Shown here piece by piece: positions 52,113-61,074 of a DNA stretch of 64,000 nucleotides (the stretch's first letter is position 1; each line of letters begins with the position of its first letter). The notes below the pieces were generated by a model that worked only from the letters and a program-made list of their open reading frames with translations, made no database searches and had not been told where the DNA came from. Origin of the DNA: Onthomorpha sp937906975 (GTDB lineage Bacteria > Bacteroidota > Bacteroidia > Bacteroidales > P3); NCBI GenBank assembly GCA_045614605.1, contig JAZLDH010000007.1, forward strand, positions 1 through 64,000, read 5' to 3'. Made by a program: the position numbers and the translations under genes.

Positions 52113-53780
52113 TTATTTAGGTATAGAACTTATCAAAGTTTTTGTGTAATCCGACTGCGGATTTGCATAAATTTTGTCAGCTTCTTCCAACTGCTCTATA
52201 TCCCCCTTGCGCATTACCATCATTCTATCCGACATATATTTCACCACAGCCAAATCGTGAGAAATAAAAATATAGGTTAAAGAAAACTCTTTTTTTAAAT
52301 CGTTCAAAAGATTTAAAACCTGAGCTTGCACACTAACATCTAATGCAGAAACACTCTCATCACAAATAATCAACTTAGGTTTTAAAATCAACGCTCTCGC
52401 AATACCAATTCTCTGGCGTTGCCCTCCCGAAAATTCATGCGGATAACGCTCATAATGTTCAGGCTCTAAACCCACTTTCTCCAACATTTCCAACACCATT
52501 GCTTTGCGTTTAGTCTTGTTTTTCTCAATTTTGTGAACCATCAAAGGCTCTTCAATCGCTTGACCTATTGTTAAATGAGGATTAAGCGAAGAGTAGGGGT
52601 CTTGAAATATGATTTGAATTTCTTTTCTCAATAGTTTCAAATCACTTTTTTTAAGATTGGAAATCAATCTATCTTCAAAATAAATTTCTCCACCCGCATT
52701 TTCAATCAAGTTCATCAAACTATAACCCAAAGTTGATTTGCCGCAGCCCGATTCTCCTACCAATCCCAAAGTTTCACCTTTATATAAATCAAAGCTAAGA
52801 TTGTTTATCGCAATGAATTTACCATATTTAATATGAATATTCTTAGCCTGCAACAAAGCAGGCTTAGAGTAAATCTCACTATGCAAACAATCTCTTTCCT
52901 CTTGTGAGATAAGAATTTGCTCTTGATTAGTCTTGTTTAAAAAATCACTTACAGTAGAAAGTCTTTTAGGGCGTTTATCCATAGGAGGACGCGAAGCTAA
53001 TAAACCTTTTGTGTAAGGGTGTTTTGGATTTGTGAAAATTTGCTCACAACTTCCTTCTTCCACAATCTCTCCCTTATAAATCACCGCAACCTTATCGGCA
53101 ATTTGATGAACAACTCCCAAATCATGAGTAATAAAAATAATACCTATATTATATTTTACTTGTAATTGTTTCATTAAATCTAAAACCGCCTTTTGTACCG
53201 TTACATCTAAGGCAGTTGTTGGCTCATCTGCAATCAAAATATCAGGATTACACGCAAGCGCCATCGCAATCATTACCCTTTGTTTTTGACCTCCCGAAAG
53301 CTGATGCGGATAAGAATTAAAGGCTCGTTTACAATCGGGAATCAAGACCTCGGAAAACAATTCTAAACACTTGTCTTTCGCCTCTTTAAAAGAAAGATTT
53401 TCATGCTCTCTTATCATCTCCACAACCTGTTTTCCACACCTTTTTACAGGATTTAAAGCCGTCATAGGCTCTTGGAAAATCATAGCAATTTTTTTCCCGC
53501 GAAACTCTCTATAAGTCTTGTTATCCAATTTCAAAAGGTCGATTTTCTCGTCAAAAATCACCCTTCCTTCTGTAATTTTTGACTTTCTTTTGTCCAATAA
53601 ACCCATAATTGCTAAGGAAGAAACACTCTTTCCCGAACCCGATTCACCAACCAATCCCAAGGTTTCACCCTTTTTAAGAGAAAAACTAACGCCTTTTATA
53701 ACCTCATTCCAAGATTTGTTGCGTTGAAAACTTATATGTAAATCCTCTACTTGAAGAATATTTTTACTGCAATTTGTCAT
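52113..53780 (-). CDS. Fused two-domain oligopeptide-type ABC transporter ATPase
   Basis: 555 residues with two complete ABC domains. Domain 1: Walker A GLVGESGSGKS, signature LSGGQKQRVMIAMAL, Walker B ILIADEPTTALD. Domain 2: GLVGESGCGKST, FSGGQRQRIGIARAL, IICDESVSALD. Each carries the oligopeptide C-terminal extension (IFTNPKHPYTKGLLASRP; IYANPQSDYTKTLISSIP). The fusion corresponds to DppD-DppF, as in YejF/GsiA-like proteins. No permease or binding protein gene is adjacent, so the partners must be elsewhere. Confidence 0.93.
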   Translation of the reverse strand: MTNCSKNILQVEDLHISFQRNKSWNEVIKGVSFSLKKGETLGLVGESGSGKSVSSLAIMGLLDKRKSKITEGRVIFDEKIDLLKLDNKTYREFRGKKIAMIFQEPMTALNPVKRCGKQVVEMIREHENLSFKEAKDKCLELFSEVLIPDCKRAFNSYPHQLSGGQKQRVMIAMALACNPDILIADEPTTALDVTVQKAVLDLMKQLQVKYNIGIIFITHDLGVVHQIADKVAVIYKGEIVEEGSCEQIFTNPKHPYTKGLLASRPPMDKRPKRLSTVSDFLNKTNQEQILISQEERDCLHSEIYSKPALLQAKNIHIKYGKFIAINNLSFDLYKGETLGLVGESGCGKSTLGYSLMNLIENAGGEIYFEDRLISNLKKSDLKLLRKEIQIIFQDPYSSLNPHLTIGQAIEEPLMVHKIEKNKTKRKAMVLEMLEKVGLEPEHYERYPHEFSGGQRQRIGIARALILKPKLIICDESVSALDVSVQAQVLNLLNDLKKEFSLTYIFISHDLAVVKYMSDRMMVMRKGDIEQLEEADKIYANPQSDYTKTLISSIPK

Positions 53781-53808
53781 AGTTTTTTCTTGCTAAAAAA
53801 CACTTTTG

Positions 53809-53816
53809 CAAAAGTA
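53809..53816 (-). promoter_or_regulatory. -7 box TACTTTTG for the ABC ATPase gene
   Basis: Minus-strand match 28 bases before the ATG at 53780. Confidence 0.5.
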
Positions 53817-53835
53817 AAGAAAAAAAATTTTTTTT

Positions 53836-53882
53836 CTTAGGAATATTTTATTTTTTTACGCAAATATTTTTCTATCTCTTAG
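53836..53882. repeat. 21-bp-pitch array E (2 clear units, 1 degenerate between)
   Basis: CTTAG starts at 53836 and 53878, 42 bp apart (twice 21). The middle position (53857) has a degenerate TACGC. The flanks are A/T tracts as in the other arrays. It lies in the gap between the ABC gene promoter and the tRNA promoter. The rest of the 270-base gap shows no gene. Confidence 0.65.
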
Positions 53883-53981
53883 AGATATTTTTCAAAGACA
53901 TTAACTAAAAATATTTTTAATTTTTTTTAATTGTATATCAATAAGAAAGCAAGAAATGAAATAAAAAAAACAGAAAATATT

Positions 53982-54011
53982 TTGTAGGAATAAAAAAAGC
54001 TTGTATCTTTG
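53982..54011 (+). promoter_or_regulatory. Full promoter (TTG-N19-TATCTTTG) for tRNA-Gln
   Basis: TTG at 53982-53984 and the -7 box at 54004-54011 are 19 bases apart, the Bacteroidota consensus spacing. The tRNA begins 39 bases after the box. Confidence 0.7.
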
Positions 54012-54050
54012 CAAACGCAAATGAGGGAGATACCTCTCGCAGATGTAGAT

Positions 54051-54121
54051 TGTCCCGTGGTGTAATGGTAACACAACTGATTTTGGTTCAGTCATTCAAA
54101 GTTCGAATCTTTGCGGGATAA
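54051..54121 (+). tRNA. tRNA-Gln (anticodon TTG)
   Basis: The cloverleaf folds fully. Acceptor stem TGTCCCG/CGGGATA with one G-T pair, D arm GTGT/ACAC, anticodon arm ACTGA/TCAGT with loop TTTTGGT (anticodon TTG), T arm CAAAG/CTTTG with TTCGAAT loop, discriminator base A at 54121. No CCA is encoded. Confidence 0.95.
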
Positions 54122-54128
54122 CAAAAAA

Positions 54129-54158
54129 GGAAAGCATTTAATTTGCTTTCCTTTTTTT
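54129..54158 (+). terminator. Rho-independent terminator after tRNA-Gln
   Basis: GGAAAGCA (54129-54136) pairs with TGCTTTCC (54144-54151), loop 7 bases, followed by seven T. It starts 8 bases after the tRNA. Confidence 0.85.
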
Positions 54159-54177
54159 GTTTTAAGAAGTTTCCTTT

Positions 54178-56598
54178 CTATTCAATCACAATCTTAGTAG
54201 TTTGAGAAGTTTTTCTATTGAATGCCTTTACCATATAAACACCTGAGGCAACTCCCTCTAAGGTAAAATTCATTTGACTTGTTTGGAAAACTTCTTCTCC
54301 TAAAAGATTAAACACCTTAACAAACAAATCTTCTTCTATGCTTTCAATATTTACAAGGCGATTATTGTTAGAAATAACGATTTGATGATTATTCATTTCT
54401 TCAAGACGATAAACCTTTTTCAATAATAATTGAAATCTATCTTCGTTCTCGCCTTCAAAAATCTTAGTTGTGTAAACCTCGCCACTATTCATTACAAAAG
54501 AAGAATCTCCATCGATTAAAATAAGAGAATATCCATCAGAAATTTTACTAACTGAGAAAGAAACCTCTTTTTCTTGGAAACTTCTAACATTCATTTGCGC
54601 ATAATAAGGAAGCAAATCCACTTCTTCTTTTACAAGATTAATGCCATCGGTTACCAAATAAGGCTCTGAAATTTTAAAAGGAGAGAACATCTTATCTGCA
54701 TCAAAGATGTCATAACCATTTTTCGCCTTAGGATTATGAGAAAGATGTAAATCAATCACCCTTTCACCATCTTGCATAGAAAGAGTAATCAAATCATTTG
54801 TTTTTTCACTCTTTGCAGAAGAGGAATATAAATATTGCTTTTTGAAAATAGCAGATTGAGAACCACTATTTGTAAAATTAAGGAAGAATCCCTCTGTTAG
54901 ATCAATTCCGCCACTTTGAGAAGGAATCCAATTTGTACCATTGAATCTGTAAACTACACCACCTTGAACGCCCACTTGTTCAGCGAGAAAATCCTCAATG
55001 TCAATTCTAAAAGTATAAGGGTTTGCGAGTGCCATCCAATTACCTCCCTCAGGATTAGTTGTAAGATTTTTGCTAACAATCACATCATTGTTGTTCAAAG
55101 AATAAGTAGGCAAAGCGTTAAAATCATAATCTAAACTACCATCTCCATAAGAGGTAAACACAGTTGGCTCATTTGCAAAAGACCATGCGAAAAAGCCTTC
55201 ACCACCACCAATAGTATCTTCTACACTAGCCCAATCCTCGCTCCAATCTCCAGAAGAATAATCAAATAAAGAAATAGAAATATCTCTTGTTCCAGGTATT
55301 ATAACATTAAGAGCATAATCCGATAAAGGAGCTGCGATAAACGACCAAGAATTATTGCTTAAAACATTAGTTTCTATTTCAAAAAATCCAGAAAGTGAAT
55401 CTTGCGTTTGATTAACTAACTCACCAGGATAAGCAATTCTTAAAACACCCTCATTAATCAAACCCGTAGTGTCATTAACCACGAATCTAGTATTTAAAGT
55501 CTTAGACTCACCCTCATTAATCATATAATTAGTCTTTCCCCATGAAGTAGCCGTATGCCAAGATGAATAATCGCTACCAAAAGGCACGTTAAGAATTTTA
55601 TTATCAGAAGGACCGCTATGATTACTACCATGATGAAAAGCATGATAAGTAATAGGCACAGCCTCCTCTCTTAGAGAAGTAATAGAGGAAAGCGAAGAGC
55701 AATTCCAAAATGTGTACTTACCAATAACACTAACACTACTAGGAATAGTGATATGTGTTAAACTAACACAATTCTCAAACACTCCCAAAACTTCATCTAT
55801 CTCTCCAAGAATTATTATCGTATTTGGAATACTCACGCTAGTTAAATTAATACAACTATCAAAAGCTGCACTTTCAATAACATTCACTCCATAAGGAATA
55901 TCAAAAGAAGTTAAACTTGAACAATTACGAAAAGACTCTCTCTCAATATAATCAATAGTATTAGGTAAAGTAATAGAAGTTAAAAGTGTACAATCTTTAA
56001 AGGCTAATTCGTCAATAGAGGTAACAGCGAAGTTATTATTATTAGCAAATATATGACTAGGAATAGAAACTGCGCCAGTCCTATCATCTTGACAAATCCA
56101 TACACAACATTTAAAAGAACGATAATCCTCTCCTCTATAATGAAAAGTAGCAAATCCAGGGTCAATAAATTCATATTCGCCAATAGTCAAAGATTCATTA
56201 CAAGTAGAATAAGTAATACCATCAAACACTAACTTGGTCTGACAAAAAACATCAGAACTTATATTAGCATTCTCAGGAAGCCATACCTCGCTCAAAGAAG
56301 GACAATTAGAAAAAGCCTTACTTCCGATAAACTCAATAGTATTTGGTATATCCACATAAGTTAATGAAGGAATATTTTTAAAAGCATTTTCATAAATAGC
56401 AGTTACTGTGTAATCCACACCATTATGATGCACAACCTCTGGAATATTAACATAAACCGCATCATTAGAACAATCAAAAACTGCTACAGTAGAAGCTCCT
56501 GTAATAGTAAAATGCACATTATCTATAACGAAATTTGATTGAGCAAGTCCAAGATAAGAAAAAAAGACTAAAAAAAGGTTAAATAATAATTTTTTCAT
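54178..56598 (-). CDS. BspA-like LRR_5 surface protein with T9SS type A tail
   Basis: 806 residues. Signal peptide (LLFNLFLVFFSYLGLAQS), about ten LRR_5 repeats at 40-330 (IYENAFKNIPSLTYVDIPNT; ESFRNCSSLTSFDIPYGV), a linker with aromatic glycine-rich strands, then a beta-rich module at about 470-720. The last 80 residues are a type A sorting domain: VKVFNLLGEEVFQTSQMNF...GVYMVKAFN...KIVIE. The module before the tail is homologous to that in the 61075-62949 protein. It probably binds host, cell or polymer ligands at the surface. Confidence 0.88.
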   Translation of the reverse strand: MKKLLFNLFLVFFSYLGLAQSNFVIDNVHFTITGASTVAVFDCSNDAVYVNIPEVVHHNGVDYTVTAIYENAFKNIPSLTYVDIPNTIEFIGSKAFSNCPSLSEVWLPENANISSDVFCQTKLVFDGITYSTCNESLTIGEYEFIDPGFATFHYRGEDYRSFKCCVWICQDDRTGAVSIPSHIFANNNNFAVTSIDELAFKDCTLLTSITLPNTIDYIERESFRNCSSLTSFDIPYGVNVIESAAFDSCINLTSVSIPNTIIILGEIDEVLGVFENCVSLTHITIPSSVSVIGKYTFWNCSSLSSITSLREEAVPITYHAFHHGSNHSGPSDNKILNVPFGSDYSSWHTATSWGKTNYMINEGESKTLNTRFVVNDTTGLINEGVLRIAYPGELVNQTQDSLSGFFEIETNVLSNNSWSFIAAPLSDYALNVIIPGTRDISISLFDYSSGDWSEDWASVEDTIGGGEGFFAWSFANEPTVFTSYGDGSLDYDFNALPTYSLNNNDVIVSKNLTTNPEGGNWMALANPYTFRIDIEDFLAEQVGVQGGVVYRFNGTNWIPSQSGGIDLTEGFFLNFTNSGSQSAIFKKQYLYSSSAKSEKTNDLITLSMQDGERVIDLHLSHNPKAKNGYDIFDADKMFSPFKISEPYLVTDGINLVKEEVDLLPYYAQMNVRSFQEKEVSFSVSKISDGYSLILIDGDSSFVMNSGEVYTTKIFEGENEDRFQLLLKKVYRLEEMNNHQIVISNNNRLVNIESIEEDLFVKVFNLLGEEVFQTSQMNFTLEGVASGVYMVKAFNRKTSQTTKIVIE

Positions 56599-56623
56599 AA
56601 GCTATACTATTATTTTTATGATG

Positions 56624-56631
56624 CAAAAATA
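56624..56631 (-). promoter_or_regulatory. -7 box TATTTTTG for the BspA-like gene
   Basis: Minus-strand match 25 bases before the ATG at 56598. Confidence 0.45.
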
Positions 56632-56659
56632 ATATATTCTCAAAAAAAAGCAAAAAAAA

Positions 56660-56686
56660 AGTAGTTTTTGTTTAAAAAAAACTACT
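56660..56686 (-). terminator. Hairpin terminator fused to the displaced phoH 3' end
   Basis: AGTAGTTTTT (56660-56669) pairs with AAAAACTACT (56677-56686); on the minus strand a run of T follows. The stem includes the first bases of the repeat copy at 56682, including its TAG, so it looks like the original phoH terminator. It now serves the DUF4143 gene. Confidence 0.7.
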
Positions 56687-56705
56687 CTAAGGCTTCGATT
56701 ATCTT
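56682..56705. repeat. 24-bp direct repeat, copy 1 (displaced phoH 3' end)
   Basis: Identical over 24 bp to 58200-58223. On the minus strand it spells the last seven codons and stop of phoH (KIIEALE). It is not part of any gene here and lies one base beyond the DUF4143 stop codon. The two copies start 1518 bp apart. Confidence 0.85.
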
Positions 56706-56706
56706 A

Positions 56707-58065
56707 TTAATCTAAAAATTGTTCTACTACATTTGATACGTTTTCCAAAAACATCACATAGTAAATAGGGTAGTAGGTAATACCTTTTTTTGTATAGACT
56801 TTTTGTTCGTTTGAAAATACGTATGCTCTTTTAATATTGTATTCTTCATTTGCTAAAAACTTATCTAATGCACTATGAATTGTGTAGTCTTTTCCTGATT
56901 TCACTTCAATAGGTATGTTGGATAAATTGTCGGCATCGTCAATCAAATAATCAACCTCGCCATTCTTTTTGTTGTCATAATAATATAAGTTAAAGCCATG
57001 TGCTTTTAATTCTTGTGCAACTACGGTTTCGTATATTGAACCAAGATTTATACTTTTTATATCAGACATTACTGCTTTTATATTATTGCGATAGAATATG
57101 TTTGATAGTATTCCTACGTCGTTCATGTAGAGTTTTAATAGGTTTTTACCACTATTTTCTATCAAAGGATAACTTGGCTTGCTTATAGCTTTAACCTCTA
57201 AGACTACACCTGCTGAAATGAGATAGTCAAACTCGTTTAAATAATCGCTACTGCGTTTCCATTCTTTGTTTTCTATGTCTTTGATAACTAATCTCTTTTT
57301 CTTGTTTTCAAGATTTGAAGGAATCATATCAAAGATACGTCTTATTTTTAGTTTTTTGTTGTATTCCTCCTCGTATTTTGAAGCATCAATGCCATATAAG
57401 TCGTGAATTTCTTTTTGAATAGAACGAAATTCAACAATATTGTGTGTTTCAACAAATGTTTCAACAGCCTTAGGTAATCCTCCTACTAAGAGATATTTTT
57501 TAAAAAGGTCTAAAATTTTGTTGTGTAAAGATTCGGAGAGAGATTCTTGCTTATTGAAACACTCTCTCATAGATTCAACGGCTAATTCGCCTACTCTGTT
57601 AGCGTAAAGAAACTCTTCAAAATCCATAGGATACATGTGCTGTATTTCTAAACTGCCAATAGGAATAGATTGTGTGTTTTTTAATGTAACGCCAAGCAGA
57701 GAGCCACTTGCAATGTATGTGAATTTGTTTTCTTTCATTAGAAATTTTGCAAGGGTTAAAAGATGTGGATAAGCCTGTATTTCATCTATAAAGATAAGTG
57801 TGTTGGATTTTTCTTTCATCTTATCACCCGCAACAATACTTAGGGCAAAGTAAAAATCGTTTGTTGTTTTGGCCTCTGCAAATACCCTATCGCCTAATTT
57901 ATCTTCTTCCATATTTATTTCAATATAGTTAGAAAATAATTTTTCTCCAACCCAACGAATGATATATGACTTGCCTATTTGTCTTGCACCGTCAATCAAT
58001 AACATTCTGTTTGAATTGGATAAAAGATGTTGCTCAATCCTTTTAGTAATCTTCCTATATAACAT
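56707..58065 (-). CDS. AAA_14/DUF4143 ATPase
   Basis: 452 residues. AAA domain with Walker A DGARQIGKSYII, Walker B TLIFIDEIQAYP and sensor-like IASGSLLGV; C-terminal DUF4143 domain at about 205-400 with GEVDYLI...IPIEVKSGK, which looks like a PD-(D/E)XK fold. Such proteins are common in anaerobes and occur in many copies; their job is unknown, though a DNA- or defence-related role has been suggested. Two identical 24-bp repeats bound the gene, which suggests it was inserted next to phoH. Confidence 0.88.
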   Translation of the reverse strand: MLYRKITKRIEQHLLSNSNRMLLIDGARQIGKSYIIRWVGEKLFSNYIEINMEEDKLGDRVFAEAKTTNDFYFALSIVAGDKMKEKSNTLIFIDEIQAYPHLLTLAKFLMKENKFTYIASGSLLGVTLKNTQSIPIGSLEIQHMYPMDFEEFLYANRVGELAVESMRECFNKQESLSESLHNKILDLFKKYLLVGGLPKAVETFVETHNIVEFRSIQKEIHDLYGIDASKYEEEYNKKLKIRRIFDMIPSNLENKKKRLVIKDIENKEWKRSSDYLNEFDYLISAGVVLEVKAISKPSYPLIENSGKNLLKLYMNDVGILSNIFYRNNIKAVMSDIKSINLGSIYETVVAQELKAHGFNLYYYDNKKNGEVDYLIDDADNLSNIPIEVKSGKDYTIHSALDKFLANEEYNIKRAYVFSNEQKVYTKKGITYYPIYYVMFLENVSNVVEQFLD

Positions 58066-58087
58066 AATATTTGCCCTTTTTGTAGTG

Positions 58088-58095
58088 CAAAAATA
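58088..58095 (-). promoter_or_regulatory. -7 box TATTTTTG for the DUF4143 gene
   Basis: Minus-strand match 22 bases before the ATG at 58065. The short word around it, TGCAAAAATAAT, also occurs at the BspA promoter (56622). Confidence 0.45.
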
Positions 58096-58114
58096 ATGCT
58101 TTTTTTAAGAAAAA

Positions 58115-58191
58115 CTGCGTTTTCCTGTAAAAAATACTCTTAAAAAGGTGCGTTTTCCTATAAAATTAAGTGATAAAAAACTGCGTTTTCC
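58115..58191. repeat. Three iteron-like copies of TGCGTTTTCC at exact 33-bp pitch
   Basis: TGCGTTTTCC starts at 58116, 58149 and 58182, so the spacing is 33 bp twice. The rest of each 33-bp unit is A/T-rich and diverged. The set lies between the DUF4143 promoter and the phoH stop and is absent from the far end of the inserted segment. Confidence 0.7.
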
Positions 58192-58199
58192 GATTTTTT

Positions 58200-58223
58200 C
58201 TACTCTAAGGCTTCGATTATCTT
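58200..58223. repeat. 24-bp direct repeat, copy 2 (in-gene phoH 3' end)
   Basis: The functional copy: it encodes the last seven residues and TAG of phoH. Identical to 56682-56705. Confidence 0.85.
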
Positions 58224-59120
58224 GCTTACGAGTTTGTGTCTTACTATGTCGCAGGCTTGGAGTTCGATTACTGAAATGCCTTTTATGTGTTTTATTTTTT
58301 CAATCGTTGGTAAAAGTCCTGAAAGTTGGTTTTTTGGAAGGTCAATCTGTGTTACGTCTCCTGTGATTATGAATTTGGAGTTGCGTCCCATACGTGTAAG
58401 AAACATTTTCAACTGTTCCATAGATGTGTTTTGTGCTTCGTCAAGTATTACGAAAGCATTGTCAAGGGTTCTTCCACGCATAAAGGCTAAAGGTGCGATT
58501 TCAATTACGCCTTGTTGTATAAGGGATTCTAATTTCTGTTGAGAAAGCATATCTCTCAAAGCATCGTAAAGTGGTTGTAAGTAAGGGTCAAGTTTTTCTT
58601 TTAAATCCCCTGGAAGAAATCCAAGGTTTTCACCTGCTTCTACGGCAGGGCGTGTAAGGATTATGCGTCTTACTAATTTTGCTTTAAGAGCTCTAACAGC
58701 AAGTGCCACAGCGGTGTAGGTTTTTCCACTACCTGCTGGGCCAATAGCGAAAAGCATATCGTTTTCTTCGCTTTCTTTTACCATTTTTGCTTGGTTTTCG
58801 CCTCTTGCTCTCACTCTTAGTCCGTTATCTCCATAGACTAATACTTCTTCTTCTTTGTTTTTGAAATATTCGTTTTGTTGTAGAACAGACATTATTATCT
58901 TTTCGTTCATGTAGCCTTGTGTTTCAAAGGCTATTGTTAGGTTGTCGAAAAAGGTTTTAAAGTCATTTAAGTCTTTTTCTTCTCCGCTTACGATTAGTTT
59001 ATCGAAACGTTCTGTTAGGCTAAGGTGTGGAAAGATGGTTTCTAAAAAACGAAAATATCTATTGTTAATTCCCCAAAATTCTCTTAAATCTATGTTTTCT
59101 AAGTTAAAGCTAAGTTCCAT
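58200..59120 (-). CDS. phoH: PhoH family ATPase
   Basis: 306 residues. N-terminal segment with a FRFLETIFPHLSL-like region, then the PhoH P-loop domain: GPAGSGKTYTAVALAVRAL, LTRPAVEAGENLGFLPGD, VILDEAQNTS and FIITGDVTQIDLP. Members are predicted RNA-binding ATPases, often linked with ybeY. The start codon touches the stop of the upstream PorE-like gene. Its last 24 bases are repeated 1.5 kb away. Confidence 0.94.
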   Translation of the reverse strand: MELSFNLENIDLREFWGINNRYFRFLETIFPHLSLTERFDKLIVSGEEKDLNDFKTFFDNLTIAFETQGYMNEKIIMSVLQQNEYFKNKEEEVLVYGDNGLRVRARGENQAKMVKESEENDMLFAIGPAGSGKTYTAVALAVRALKAKLVRRIILTRPAVEAGENLGFLPGDLKEKLDPYLQPLYDALRDMLSQQKLESLIQQGVIEIAPLAFMRGRTLDNAFVILDEAQNTSMEQLKMFLTRMGRNSKFIITGDVTQIDLPKNQLSGLLPTIEKIKHIKGISVIELQACDIVRHKLVSKIIEALE

Positions 59121-60944
59121 TTATTCAATGATTTTTATTTCAGTTCTGCGATTCATTGCCTTACCTTCTTCGGTGTTGTTGTCTGCAATAGGTTTAGAGA
59201 ATCCATAACCCTTTGCTTGAAGGCGTGAAGGCTCTATTCCTTTTTCTGTAAGGTAAGCAACGATTGCTTCGGCTCTTTGTTGTGAAAGTATTATGTTATG
59301 CTCTGCTTTGCCGGTGTTGTCGGTGTGTCCTTCCACAAGGAGTTTCAATGAAGGATTGTTTTGCATAAGTTCAATAAGTGTGTTTAATTCTGCTTGAGAG
59401 GTTGGTAGTAATTCATGAGAATTGCTTGCAAAGAAAATATTGTTAAGAACTATGCTTTCTCCCTTTTTGATTGGCGTAAGAAGGATTTGTTTTTCTTGAT
59501 TTTCTTGCTTGGTTGAAAAATTTTCAGAATAAAAAAGATAGTTATCACACGCTATTGAAAAGGCGTATTCTTCACCTTCAGCAAGGCAGATAAGAAATTC
59601 TCCACTTTCTTTGTCGGAAAAACTCTCGTGTGCAAGTCTTGCATTTTTAAGATTCTTGATTTGCAGTTTTGCTTTCAAAGGTTGCTTAGTTTCCTTATCA
59701 AGAATAACTCCCTTGATATAAGAAGCTGCAATAGGTCTTATTGATTGTGGCATAGTAAATTCGTAAAGGTCCAAATTAGATGAATAGATTGCATAATCCC
59801 CTTGTGCAGAAAGAGTAAGAGAGTTTTCATCTTTTGAGGTGTTTATCGGATAACCAAGGTTGATTGCTTGTTGGAATTTTCCGTTTTCTATCTTGGAATA
59901 AAACAAGTCAAAGCCTCCCATTCCTATATGCTCATCGCTCGCAAAGTAAATCACACTATTGGATTGGTGAACAAAAGGCGACATTTCGTTTCCTGGAGTA
60001 TTGATGCTTTTTCCGCAGTTTCTTGCCTTTGTCCATTGACCATTGTCTTGCAGATAAGAGTAATAAATATCCGATTTGCCAACTCCATCTTTGCGATTAG
60101 AAACAAAAAACAAAGTTCTGCCATCTGAGGCTATGCAAGGTTGAGAATCCCAAGCGGTGGAATTGATGTTTGCTCCTAAGTTTTTAGGTTCTTGCCACTG
60201 ACCTCCAACTTTTTCACTTACATATATATCACAACTTCCTAATCCATCTTCTGCTCCACAGCGAGTAAAGTAAATAAATCGTCCGTCAGGAGAAAGACTG
60301 CCTGCTCCTTCATTATACTGAGAGTTAAGAAGGCTTGGGAGTTTCTCTGCCATAGACCACTTTCCATTTTCATTGTAAGAAATGAAAAAGTCCTCTTCCT
60401 TATCCCTTCTTGTAAAGAGTAGCTCCGAAATATCGGCAGTAAGGCAAGGTAGGTACTCATCTTTTGTAGTATTTATCGCACTTCCCATATTCTTTGGCGA
60501 GAAAGCAATAGGATTTTTCTTTTGATGGGAGCGAAATTCTGCCAAATCATTCAATTTTGTAACCTGCTCTTGATAACGCTTGCAAGGAATTGTGCGAGTA
60601 AACAAAAAGACACTATCAAATTTTTCTTGATAAAGATATATATTTGCAAGATCTATGTAGAGTTTGCAGTCAAATGCCTTATCTTTTCTCCAAACAATTA
60701 AAAGTTCTTGTTTTGCAGCCTCTATATTTTCTTGAGCTACATAGATTTCCGAAAGAGCTAAATAAGTAGGAAGAAAGTCTGGATATTTTTCTCTTATAGA
60801 TAACAACTCTTCTTGCGCCTCTGCTACTTGATTTGTGCGAAGCAATTGAACAGCTTGTTCAAAACGTTTTTCTGCCTTTGATTGTGCAAAAGAAAATAGG
60901 CTGAAACTCAATAAGAAAACAAAGATATAAAATGCTTTTTTCAT
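59121..60944 (-). CDS. PorE-like T9SS accessory protein (TPR-PD40-CRD-OmpA)
   Basis: 607 residues. Signal peptide (FYIFVFLLSFSLFSFAQS), TPR helices at about 25-130, a WD40-like PD40 propeller at about 160-390 (ELLFTRRDKEED, IYFTRCGAEDGLGSCDIYVS), a carboxypeptidase-regulatory-like domain (IKGVILDKETKQPLKAKL), then an OmpA_C-like domain at about 500-607 (FFASNSHELLPTSQAELNTL, VEGHTDNTG). The order matches Porphyromonas PorE, which fixes the T9SS to the cell wall. Other copies of this layout may exist in the genome, so identity as PorE is likely, not proven. Confidence 0.85.
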   Translation of the reverse strand: MKKAFYIFVFLLSFSLFSFAQSKAEKRFEQAVQLLRTNQVAEAQEELLSIREKYPDFLPTYLALSEIYVAQENIEAAKQELLIVWRKDKAFDCKLYIDLANIYLYQEKFDSVFLFTRTIPCKRYQEQVTKLNDLAEFRSHQKKNPIAFSPKNMGSAINTTKDEYLPCLTADISELLFTRRDKEEDFFISYNENGKWSMAEKLPSLLNSQYNEGAGSLSPDGRFIYFTRCGAEDGLGSCDIYVSEKVGGQWQEPKNLGANINSTAWDSQPCIASDGRTLFFVSNRKDGVGKSDIYYSYLQDNGQWTKARNCGKSINTPGNEMSPFVHQSNSVIYFASDEHIGMGGFDLFYSKIENGKFQQAINLGYPINTSKDENSLTLSAQGDYAIYSSNLDLYEFTMPQSIRPIAASYIKGVILDKETKQPLKAKLQIKNLKNARLAHESFSDKESGEFLICLAEGEEYAFSIACDNYLFYSENFSTKQENQEKQILLTPIKKGESIVLNNIFFASNSHELLPTSQAELNTLIELMQNNPSLKLLVEGHTDNTGKAEHNIILSQQRAEAIVAYLTEKGIEPSRLQAKGYGFSKPIADNNTEEGKAMNRRTEIKIIE

Positions 60945-60956
60945 CTTTTTTTATTG

Positions 60957-60964
60957 CAAAGGTA
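60957..60964 (-). promoter_or_regulatory. -7 box TACCTTTG for the PorE-like gene
   Basis: Minus-strand match only 12 bases before the ATG at 60944, so the leader is very short. Confidence 0.55.
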
Positions 60965-60986
60965 AGAAAAAAAATAGAGAAATAAG

Positions 60987-61024
60987 AAAAAGGTGGTAGT
61001 TTCTCTTTAACTTCCACCTTTTTT
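60987..61024 (-). terminator. Terminator after the T9SS cargo gene at 61075
   Basis: AAAAAGGTGGTAG (60987-60999) pairs with 61011-61023 with one mismatch, then continues into A/T runs on both sides. Confidence 0.7.
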
Positions 61025-61025
61025 C

Positions 61026-61072
61026 CTTTGATTTATTTTAAAAATCCTTTGATTTATTTTTCTATCTCTTAG
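61026..61072. repeat. 21-bp-pitch array F (3 units)
   Basis: CTTTG starts at 61026 and 61047, CTTAG at 61068. The unit ends 2 bases before the stop codon of the cargo gene (61075-61077). Confidence 0.75.
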
Positions 61073-61074
61073 GA

